DNA from: Marinilabiliaceae bacterium JC017
GTDB lineage: Bacteria > Bacteroidota > Bacteroidia > Bacteroidales > Marinilabiliaceae
Length of the DNA: 64,000 nucleotides
Assembly (NCBI GenBank): GCA_004296775.1
Contig: RHGE01000013.1
Span: 173 to 64,172 of the forward strand
Reading direction: 5' to 3'
Each line of letters opens with the position of its first letter. Position 1 is the stretch's first letter. Positions 25,391 to 32,293 of the stretch are shown one piece after another. The position numbers and the translations under genes were made by a program. The notes beneath the pieces are model-generated. The model did not search any database. It had not been told where the DNA came from and saw only the letters and a list, made by a program, of their open reading frames with translations.

Positions 25391-26368
25391 TTAATAGTTA
25401 AATTCATTTATTTTTTCTCCACCTTTTAGTCGTATCCAGGTAGAAAAATGACGAGTTCCTTCTTTTAATACAATTACGCGTGCTCCATTGATAAGATAAC
25501 CAGGTACTGTATCACCTCCTGAATAATGACCATAAGCCAGCGCAATGCCATGTAATGAAGAGATATAGTCATTGAAATGATCATGTCCGACAAAAATACC
25601 CATCACATCATTTTGCTCTAACATAGCAGCAAACATTCCGGTATTAATTTTTGGTGAACAAATATTTTGGTTTTTTACACCGATAGGCGTCATGTCTCCT
25701 TTTTCCCAGGATTCATTGTATTCAGGAAGAGGTATGTGAAAAAATACTAGCGACGGAATAGGTGTTCCATCATTTTTTTTGATCCATTGCATACTATTTT
25801 CGCGATACCAATTGATTTGTGATTGGTGGAACCACCCATATCCATCTATCCCTTTAATGGTTGGATAAGCGTTAGAATCCATGCAATACAAGAGGGCAGA
25901 CGCTTTATTTTTTGCGTTAGATTTTATGGGTAAAATATAATTTCCATAACCAAAAACTTTCTTATCACTTGTTAATGTTAAATTAAAGGGGATATCTCTG
26001 ATAAGAGGTAAAACATCTTCCCGTTTTTGATCTTGTTCGTCATCATGATTACCTAGAGTCACAGCCCAGGGAATGTTTCGTTCTACTAATGGCTCTGTAA
26101 TTTTTAACCATCCTTTTATTAATGGAGCTTTCGTTACCACATCACCGGTGAAAATAACTAAATCGGGTTGCTCTGCATCCAGTACTTCATTTATCATTTC
26201 AATAACCTTTATCGATTTAGGCGAATCAAAGAGGTAATGCGTGTCAGTGAATTGAATAATTTTAAAGGATCCATCATTTTTAAATGCAAGAGTCTTTTTT
26301 TTACCGGATGCGGAAAGAGAAAAAACAATAAAAATGAATGTTAGAAGGATATAATTTTGCTTAAACAT
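25391..26368 (-). CDS. Secreted calcineurin-like metallophosphoesterase
   Basis: 325 aa with a signal peptide (1-21). The metal-binding motifs of the binuclear phosphoesterase fold are present in order: D42-T-H44 in IQFTDTHYL, FTGDVV, LGNHDDE, then FFHIPLP and VGHDHFND. This is the purple-acid-phosphatase-like Bacteroidota group, acting in the periplasm or outside on phosphomonoesters or diesters. The substrate is not visible. It is monocistronic, between the repeat island and a 530-bp gap. Confidence 0.88.
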   Translation of the reverse strand: MFKQNYILLTFIFIVFSLSASGKKKTLAFKNDGSFKIIQFTDTHYLFDSPKSIKVIEMINEVLDAEQPDLVIFTGDVVTKAPLIKGWLKITEPLVERNIPWAVTLGNHDDEQDQKREDVLPLIRDIPFNLTLTSDKKVFGYGNYILPIKSNAKNKASALLYCMDSNAYPTIKGIDGYGWFHQSQINWYRENSMQWIKKNDGTPIPSLVFFHIPLPEYNESWEKGDMTPIGVKNQNICSPKINTGMFAAMLEQNDVMGIFVGHDHFNDYISSLHGIALAYGHYSGGDTVPGYLINGARVIVLKEGTRHFSTWIRLKGGEKINEFNY

Positions 26369-26896
26369 TGGTTGTGAAATTTTTAATTAAAAGGAAGTTG
26401 CCTTTTTGATAGATCGTTTGATTTTTATAATAGAATGGAGACATGACTTATGCCTAATTCAATTTTTGTGCTTTATGATTTTTGGTGGTTGTTTATTCAC
26501 GAGCTATCTGCCAGGTGTCTACAAAAGTTTAACGAACTAGTGTTTTCAGGAGTAACCATTCGAATTGAGTTATTACTGTTTTGTTGGAATGTGTCTTTAA
26601 ATTAACTGAGGTTAAGATTTGGAAAGGAAAATAGCATTTTCAGGCTATAAATGAACTAAACTAGAATGAAAATACGCAAATGTATAAATTGGGGCTATTG
26701 TTGCACTACAGGGTGCTGTTTGGTTGGTGTCTGGGATTTAAACAAAAGTCAATGGTGATATCTGGGATACAATAGAGATGGGATTTGTTATCAAATCACA
26801 AATCCCATCGAACGGAGATTTAAACCCAAAACTCAGAACCCAGAACTCAGAACCCAAAAGCGTCCCCCATCCCAACGTCCCCCCATCGAACATCCT
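26369..26896. other. Intergenic region with one hairpin and a short direct repeat
   Basis: No gene seen. GATGGGATTTGT (26777-26788) pairs with ACAAATCCCATC (26798-26809), a 12-bp stem with 9-nt loop and no T-run. A small duplication of AGAACTCAGAACCC lies near 26829-26856. Confidence 0.5.
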
Positions 26897-27550
26897 TCAC
26901 ATCCGCACATTCAGGTTCCGCAATGGGTCTTTCCGGTCAAAGATAACAATGCCATATACCGGTACCCCGCTTTTCAGTGTCTTGTAGGTAAAATCATAGG
27001 CGGTCAGGTCTTTGGTCAGATCGGCATTGGCCTGTTTGCGCCTTTTGTTGTCCTGAGCAGCCAATTCTTCCGCAAGGGTAGGGTCGCGTGGTTCTTCAAA
27101 ACCATTGGCATCTCTCGGAGGCTCATAGTCTTCATCTAACTGACCTTTTAACGCCCATTCAATAAGTATGAAAGGAAAAGCAATGAAGGAAGCACCGGAC
27201 GAGCGTTGTCGTGCTTTTTTGGCAAACCAGGCGATGCGCACCGGTGATAAACGTTCGTCACCTTCATAAAACTGTAATTGGTAGCCCTTGCGAAATTGAC
27301 CGGAGGTGTTGATAACTTCCATGCCTATCACCTGGTAGTGGTGATGGTGTGCCCATCGGTTGACATGTTTATTGCCCGATAGCTTCAATACATCCCTGAA
27401 GAAACCATACTGCAGGCTGTCTTGTGTATTAGTGATAAATTTATCGGTAGGGGCACATGTGATTGGTGGCAGTGTTTTGTGACTTACCGCGCATGATGAA
27501 ATAGTGAAGAGTAATATAGTAATCGTAAATGTGTGGAAAATAAATTTCAT
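26897..27550 (-). CDS. Uncharacterised lipoprotein
   Basis: 217 aa with a lipoprotein signal (hydrophobic 3-17, lipobox ISSC, Cys20). The mature part is polar with one mildly hydrophobic stretch (SGASFIAFPFILIEWAL, about 117-133). A charged acidic/basic region (DEDYEPPRDANGFEEPRDP) and a C-terminal strand-rich end (VPVYGIVIFDRKDPLRNLNV) follow. I recognise no family. The start fits the signal peptide. Probably outer-membrane anchored; role unknown. Confidence 0.7.
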   Translation of the reverse strand: MKFIFHTFTITILLFTISSCAVSHKTLPPITCAPTDKFITNTQDSLQYGFFRDVLKLSGNKHVNRWAHHHHYQVIGMEVINTSGQFRKGYQLQFYEGDERLSPVRIAWFAKKARQRSSGASFIAFPFILIEWALKGQLDEDYEPPRDANGFEEPRDPTLAEELAAQDNKRRKQANADLTKDLTAYDFTYKTLKSGVPVYGIVIFDRKDPLRNLNVRM

Positions 27551-28157
27551 AATTGATTGGGTGTATCACCTAAAGGAGACAATTAAGTGTTCGCCTACAC
27601 GTATCGGGTTAGGGGGTGTAAGGAAGAGTGGCATATTTATTACAATTAGAGATATTGGTTATGATTCATTGAGGTTAGGATGGAAAAAGATTGAAACAGG
27701 TGGAAATACTATTGAAATAAATTGAGGTAGATAGAAATAGCTGGAAGAATTTTGAGTCAGGTTGAAAAGGAACAGATCGGTAGTTTTATCCCATTATCCC
27801 GGCAAACTTTAGTAATCACTTAAAAACATCTTACCGATTTTGTCTTTCCAGTCAATCAAAGAGCGTAGGTGATACCGTCTTTACAATGGGCGTGTCAGCC
27901 CGCTTGTGGGTTGGGAAAGGGTGATTTTAGCCTTTCCGTCTTTGATCGCAACACGATTATATAAACGCATACATCTGTTGTCTATTGTGTCGGCTATTGA
28001 AAAATTATTAAATAATAGTAATGAAAGATGTTAAATATGTTGAAAGGCTTGACAGTGCAGGGAAACAGGAGGTAAAGGGGTGTTGAAGGTGAGGCTGTGA
28101 TATTATGAAGATTTACAGAATCAACAATAGGTGTAAAAAAAAGACTCTTTTTTTGTA
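27551..28157. other. Intergenic region; possible decayed coding remnant on the minus strand
   Basis: Bases 27690-27765 carry degenerate, inverted 10-bp module B units. Between about 27820 and 28005 the minus strand reads as protein-like segments split by a stop (ending KITLSQPTSGLTRPL, then RSLIDWKDKIGKMFLSDY). This could be a degraded gene or another repeat; I cannot name it. Confidence 0.3.
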
Positions 28158-28186
28158 TTGATTGATGGCTTGTTTTGTTACTTTTG
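28158..28186 (+). promoter_or_regulatory. Promoter of the unknown two-gene operon
   Basis: TTG (28158-28160), 18 nt, TACTTTTG (28179-28186), matching the Bacteroidota consensus with the same spacing as the arsR and rpmH promoters. It lies about 155 bp before the first start codon. Confidence 0.7.
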
Positions 28187-28240
28187 ATAGGTGTGTGGGA
28201 TCGGTTATAGTAACATTTTTAAGACGGATTAATTCAAAAT

Positions 28241-28277
28241 GGGATCTCCAAAGCATAATGAGCTATCCCTTTTTTTT
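28241..28277 (+). terminator. Leader terminator/attenuator (or small-RNA terminator)
   Basis: GGGATCTC pairs with GAG-CT-ATCCC (stem 28241-28269, with a CT bulge), followed by eight T (28270-28277). It lies between a good promoter and the first gene, with no upstream rightward gene to terminate. It therefore either attenuates the operon or ends a small RNA of about 85 nt starting near 28192. Confidence 0.65.
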
Positions 28278-28340
28278 ATGTGACTATTCTGCTGGTGGAT
28301 ATAGCCAATCAGTTAATAAATATCAATAAACCCAATAAAG

Positions 28341-28790
28341 ATGAAAGAGCTAAATCTGGAAAAACTACAAGATAACATAGAGGAGGTATTAAGTTCTAAT
28401 ATATCCTTTTATAGGAATTCCCCTGACGATGAATCTTTGTATTGTATGCCACCTGAGATTATTACCTGTTTGGGAGTCGAGATTTTTCAATATGCGGCTA
28501 CTTTTTTTGGAGCATTACCAGGAGCTATTGCGGCAGGTCGATGGATTACTGCCAAAATGAAAAAAAAACCTACCGCTTTAAGCCATGAGAAACAAGCAGG
28601 AAGGAAGGATAAAGAATCACTGCGTTCACGATTAGCTGTTGTTCGGTTGAATTTGGAGGATGATAAACTGAAAACTGAATTTAAAAAAGATATCGGGGTG
28701 TTATTAGCTTACCATGGCTGGCCGGCAGATGAAGCCAATGATGATGCAGAAAAATTACTTAAAATATTCATCGATGAACGTGTTAACTAA
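28341..28790 (+). CDS. Unknown protein with one membrane-like segment (operon gene 1)
   Basis: 149 aa, no family recognised. A charged N-terminal third contains C35 and C43. A hydrophobic segment at about 46-70 (VEIFQYAATFFGALPGAIAAG) is long enough to insert in or associate with a membrane. A basic linker (about 74-95) and an acidic helical C-terminus (KDIGVLLAYHGWPADEANDD) follow. The gene overlaps the next one by 17 bp in another frame, so the two are likely co-translated. Transcription probably starts near 28192 through the attenuator-like hairpin. Confidence 0.65.
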   Translation: MKELNLEKLQDNIEEVLSSNISFYRNSPDDESLYCMPPEIITCLGVEIFQYAATFFGALPGAIAAGRWITAKMKKKPTALSHEKQAGRKDKESLRSRLAVVRLNLEDDKLKTEFKKDIGVLLAYHGWPADEANDDAEKLLKIFIDERVN

Positions 28791-29808
28791 ATTAGATTGT
28801 CAAAAAAGAGATGCTGCAATAATTAATATGCAGGTGCAGGAATCAATTAGAACAGGTGAATCAATTTCTGATATTTTGCGTTATATGGCGTCGGAAAAGA
28901 TAGACGGTAACCAGGAAACTAAATCCTATGAAGTTGATGCACCTCTGGTTTTGATGGAAGGGGAACGAATTGATCATTCCATTAGTGAATATTTTTTTGA
29001 TCCTTCCCTTAATTCCAAGTTGATACCGAGTGAAGTTTATTTTCATAAGTGGATGGTCTTTATAAGCATGTTGTCTTCCCGTAAATCGCAAGCAGGCCAA
29101 ACTTCTCAGGGATATGCTTTTTCTTTGTTGCAACGGGCGGTGCATCAGTGTGAAAGAAAATATGGGACATCTGAAGCCAAAGCTTTTGCTCAACGGTTAC
29201 ACGATAATCGGTGGAGTACAGGATCGGAAATGACAGCTAGTCTATTTATCACTGCGTTGACAGGGAACCAGGAGAGTGAATTTAAACAGTTGGCTAACGA
29301 CCGGGCTTTTGTAAATGAATATGTGCTGCAGGTTCGGCGTGATTTGAAGCGGATTAAAGAAGATTCGAAAGATTTGACGGAATGGAATGAAGCTATTTAT
29401 TCCATTAATCCAGATGTGAGTGCGTTAATGAAATTTTTGCGGGTTTCAGATTTAGATGAGGCAGAGAAATGGTATCGTTTTTTTGCCGAAGTGGATGCTG
29501 ATATTACGCCTTCTGTCATGCGTTCAACTTTTACAGTAATTGAAGAAATGAAGGACGAGAAATTGGCAGGATGGCGAACTATGTTTCATTCTGAGAAAGA
29601 AGCTTCTGATTCATTAACTGAATTTAAAAAACGGTTACAGTATCTTTTTAATGGACGGACAACTATCCCTAAATTTTGGATGGAATTAGCCTTGATCCAT
29701 TATGAAACGTCAGATGAAGCTCTTCCCCCTGCTTTATATCAAGTTGATCCCTGGAATGCTGTTAGTATTGATGTGCTATCTGCATGGGGCATGAAATGGC
29801 AAAGCTGA
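28774..29808 (+). CDS. Unknown alpha-helical protein (operon gene 2)
   Basis: About 344 aa from the ATG at 28774, inside the last codons of gene 1; a longer in-frame start at 28714 lies deep inside gene 1 and is less likely. Almost wholly helical by composition, soluble, no signal peptide, no motif I can name. Conserved-looking aromatic patches are SEVYFHKWMVFISMLSSRK and PKFWMELALIHYETSDEALP. The pair could be a membrane protein and its soluble partner. Function unknown; neither protein resembles a known toxin, transposase or phage protein to my eye. Confidence 0.65.
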   Translation: MNVLTKLDCQKRDAAIINMQVQESIRTGESISDILRYMASEKIDGNQETKSYEVDAPLVLMEGERIDHSISEYFFDPSLNSKLIPSEVYFHKWMVFISMLSSRKSQAGQTSQGYAFSLLQRAVHQCERKYGTSEAKAFAQRLHDNRWSTGSEMTASLFITALTGNQESEFKQLANDRAFVNEYVLQVRRDLKRIKEDSKDLTEWNEAIYSINPDVSALMKFLRVSDLDEAEKWYRFFAEVDADITPSVMRSTFTVIEEMKDEKLAGWRTMFHSEKEASDSLTEFKKRLQYLFNGRTTIPKFWMELALIHYETSDEALPPALYQVDPWNAVSIDVLSAWGMKWQS

Positions 29809-29936
29809 TGGCAGAAACCCAGGTTGCCATTTCTGGTGAGGCAATGTTTTAAAATCGCATCAGTAGTCGGCTAGTTTCAACAGGAATATTCATAATACTA
29901 CCTCGGATTGTATGAAATGATGATCAAACTTTATCT

Positions 29937-30275
29937 ATGAGAATAATAAATCGTTTGGAAAAAATTAAGCATCTCGACCAGTTGATACGCATGCGAAAAA
30001 CAGGGGCGCTGGGGGAACTGGCGCAACGCGTGGGGCTCTCCGAAAGGCAGACCCGCCGCTATCTCGAAGAGATGAAAGATATGGGGGCTGACATCTCCTA
30101 CAACAAGCAAATGCATACTTACGAATATGTCACACCGGTTAAGTTCAGTTATGGCTTTACCCGAACAGAAATGGAAAAAGTTTTTGGTGGAATGTGGCGA
30201 AGCGGACAAAAAATGGCCGGGTGCTCTGGTAACTTTGATTTCCGTAACAAATCATATGGTTGTTACCCCGGATAA
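29937..30275 (+). CDS. Small HTH regulator of the bacteriocin-peptide-associated type
   Basis: 112 aa. A winged helix-turn-helix (LGELAQRVGLSERQTRRYLEEMKDMGADISYN) is followed by a strand pair (HTYEYVTPVKFSYGF) and no WYL ligand domain. Near its C-terminus RTEMEKVFGG closely resembles a double-glycine leader cleavage site, followed by a glycine- and cysteine-bearing tail (C95, C108). Such HTH proteins often sit beside GG-leader peptide genes in Bacteroidota, as here (peptide ATG 55 bp downstream). Either a local regulator or, less likely, itself a processed product. Confidence 0.65.
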   Translation: MRIINRLEKIKHLDQLIRMRKTGALGELAQRVGLSERQTRRYLEEMKDMGADISYNKQMHTYEYVTPVKFSYGFTRTEMEKVFGGMWRSGQKMAGCSGNFDFRNKSYGCYPG

Positions 30276-30329
30276 TTGCCGAAAAGGGTCATTAGTGTAA
30301 CGAGTAGGCATGTGTTAAATAAATTTCAA

Positions 30330-30479
30330 ATGAAAAAGTTTAAAGAATTAACCAACGAGCAAATGAAATCAGCCAAAGGTGGACGTTTAGTTATTAAAAT
30401 AGACAGAGACGGGGATGGAAAATGGGATGAAAAGCACGTTTGGACCAACAGTGGAAAATATAAAAGAAAAGACCGCTAA
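30330..30479 (+). CDS. Double-glycine leader secreted peptide with EF-hand-like loop
   Basis: 49 aa from the ATG at 30330 (an upstream in-frame start gives a non-leader-like extension). The leader MKKFKELTNEQMKSAKGG is a classical GG-type bacteriocin/natural-product leader, cleaved by C39-peptidase ABC transporters. The predicted mature 31-mer begins RLVIKIDRDGDGKWDEKHVW and is basic and polar. It contains D-R-D-G-D-G-K-W-D, matching the first nine positions of a calcium-binding EF-hand/dockerin loop, though position 12 is His. It is followed by a hairpin and then the aspartic protease gene. Function (bacteriocin, signal or adhesion peptide) unknown. The matching transporter is not in this window. 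Confidence 0.7.
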   Translation: MKKFKELTNEQMKSAKGGRLVIKIDRDGDGKWDEKHVWTNSGKYKRKDR

Positions 30480-30492
30480 AAATCAGCCCTTG

Positions 30493-30526
30493 GAGTGGAA
30501 AGGTACCTTTGCCTTTTCACTCTTTT
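30493..30526 (+). terminator. Partial terminator between the GG peptide and the protease
   Basis: GAGTGGAAAGG (30493-30503) pairs with CCTTTTCACTC (30512-30522) with one G-U pair, 8-nt loop, then only four T. A weak terminator here would favour peptide mRNA over protease mRNA. Confidence 0.6.
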
Positions 30527-30545
30527 ACTTTCAAAGAATAAGTTT

Positions 30546-31757
30546 ATGAGATTTGCCTTCCTTGTTTTTATTGCCCTGTGTTTTTTTGATAGTCCCTCTG
30601 CTTGTTACGGACAATCAGCCCCTAAAGCCTATGCCTCTGCCAAGCTCGTTTCTAAAAACTTTGGAACGAACCTCTCCGTGGAGTACTCCCGTGGCGTCAT
30701 TGTTTTAACGAATGTTCGAATTTCAGGATCAGATAAAGCGTATCGATTTATTCTCGATAGTGGTTCTGACTATTCCCTTATCTCCGAACATCTGGCAGAT
30801 GCTATTGGGTTTAAACCATCTTTTTCGGAAGAGATAACAGATGGGTATGAAAAACAGAAGGTAGAACTGGGATTTGTGGATATTCAACTCGATGCTATCT
30901 GCTTTAAAGAGGTAGGAGTTGGGGTAATTTATAACGCACAGTCGGAAAAAGTCTGCGACATCGATGGGTATATTGGGTATAATTTGATGAAAAGTTGCAT
31001 CTGGCAACTGAGTAAAGATCAACTTGTAGTCACTGACAAAATCAAGAACGTAAAAAAACTGGAGGCCTATTCCAAACAAAAACTATTTAACGGACCTGTC
31101 GTTGAGGCAGGTTTTGTAGATGGATTTAATTCCACCATGTTGTTTGATTTAGGGGACAATGGGACCGTCGAAATACAGGAATCAAGGATCGATTGGATTA
31201 GAAACAAACAAATTATTACTGGCACCGGCAGGTTATACACAACAGGCCTGGGTGAGGGTGCTAAAAAGGACGAGTCCATTCATAAACTATTGCAAGTTTC
31301 AGGGTTTAAATTCGGGGGTGAAGTTGTTAATGACATGGTGGTCTATACCGACGATGCACCACATTTTCCTATTGATGTGATTGGTGCGGGCATTCTTAAA
31401 TATTACAATATTATTTTAGACTTTCCGGGTAAACGATTGTATTCCCAAAATATCTGTAATACCTATATCAATGACGGTTATAAGACTTGTGGCTTCAAAT
31501 ACGATATTGTAGGAAATGAAGTGGTTATTAAATTCATATGGAACCATTCTGCCGCCCGGGAAGCAGGTCTGAAAATTGGTCAGAAGATTGAATCAATCAA
31601 CGATACAGATGTTCATGATTTGAGAAATCAGGAAGCTTGTGAAGCTTATAATAGAGTGGATGCATTGCTGGAACAGGAGGTAGTATCTCTTAAAATCCAG
31701 GGCGTAGATGATAGAATTACTTTGACAAGATCACCGCTTTTTAAAAGCAAAGAGTAG
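30546..31757 (+). CDS. Secreted retropepsin-like aspartic protease with C-terminal PDZ domain
   Basis: 403 aa from the ATG at 30546, which gives a signal peptide (1-22). Two pepsin-like half-domains are visible: the first with FILDSGSDYSLIS (D71-S-G), the second with MLFDLGDNGTVEI (D201-L-G) and the strand IGAGILKYYNIILDF. A PDZ domain follows (about 320-395) with the carboxylate-binding-type stretch AREAGLKIGQKIESIND. This is the Bacteroidota 'aspartyl protease family' layout. Position directly after a GG-leader peptide suggests that it processes or senses that peptide outside the cytoplasm; this is inference. Confidence 0.82.
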   Translation: MRFAFLVFIALCFFDSPSACYGQSAPKAYASAKLVSKNFGTNLSVEYSRGVIVLTNVRISGSDKAYRFILDSGSDYSLISEHLADAIGFKPSFSEEITDGYEKQKVELGFVDIQLDAICFKEVGVGVIYNAQSEKVCDIDGYIGYNLMKSCIWQLSKDQLVVTDKIKNVKKLEAYSKQKLFNGPVVEAGFVDGFNSTMLFDLGDNGTVEIQESRIDWIRNKQIITGTGRLYTTGLGEGAKKDESIHKLLQVSGFKFGGEVVNDMVVYTDDAPHFPIDVIGAGILKYYNIILDFPGKRLYSQNICNTYINDGYKTCGFKYDIVGNEVVIKFIWNHSAAREAGLKIGQKIESINDTDVHDLRNQEACEAYNRVDALLEQEVVSLKIQGVDDRITLTRSPLFKSKE

Positions 31758-31893
31758 GTTTATTCCATTCTCATTTAGTTGCCTGTGTTGCGGAGTGAAA
31801 ACTTATTTCCCGTTATATCCACACAGAGAAATCGCATTTAGCAGTACAATAGCAATGTTGTGCTGATTCCGACCTCAGCAACGTAGTTCGGGA

Positions 31894-31978
31894 CCCACTT
31901 CCTGAAGTTGATGAAAAGACAGAAAGTTGTTTGAGCGGAGCGAGTTCTTTCTGTCTCATCAACTTCAGGAGTAGTGGG
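31894..31978. repeat. Long imperfect hairpin
   Basis: CCTGAAGTTGATGA-AAAGACAGAAAG (31901-31926) pairs with 31947-31969 with a single 3-nt bulge, and an outer CCCAC/GTGGG pair extends it. The 20-nt loop carries GAGCGGAGCGAG. Looks like a palindromic (REP/MITE-like) element. Confidence 0.7.
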
Positions 31979-32009
31979 TGAACGAGTGGTGCAGTCGGCG
32001 GACTCTTTG

Positions 32010-32039
32010 CTTACTTTCTCGACTGTAGGAGAAAGTAAG
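32010..32039. repeat. 11-bp perfect hairpin
   Basis: CTTACTTTCTC (32010-32020), loop GACTGTAG, GAGAAAGTAAG (32029-32039). No T-run follows. Part of the same palindrome-rich patch. Confidence 0.7.
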
Positions 32040-32249
32040 AGCCTCCACGGCTTGAGTGGAAAATTAAAGTAGTTAAGAGTAATTGAGAGTGAAGTTATTT
32101 TTAAAAGCGATTTCACTGGTTATCCCCCTCAGTCGGGAGGATTCTTGCAAAAAAACTACATGGTTCAGTAAAATAAATATAACAGAGGATATCAACAAGC
32201 AATCCTTTTATGTGGCAGTTCATTGGAGGCTAGTTGCCCAACCTTTCCA

Positions 32250-32288
32250 CAAATTCCGCATCATCAAGCGATGCGGAATTTGTTTTTA
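32250..32288 (+). terminator. Strong terminator facing the helicase gene
   Basis: CAAATTCCGCATC (32250-32262), 7-nt loop, GATGCGGAATTTG (32270-32282), then T5 on the plus strand. It closes rightward transcription coming from the protease cassette before it runs antisense into the helicase gene. Confidence 0.85.
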
Positions 32289-32293
32289 TCTTA

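Larger units (their letters stand above)
31758..32249. other. Intergenic region with two strong palindromes
   Basis: No gene. The two inverted repeats at 31894-31978 and 32010-32039 dominate the region. Small open frames across it read through a terminator or are short and uncharacteristic. Confidence 0.5.
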
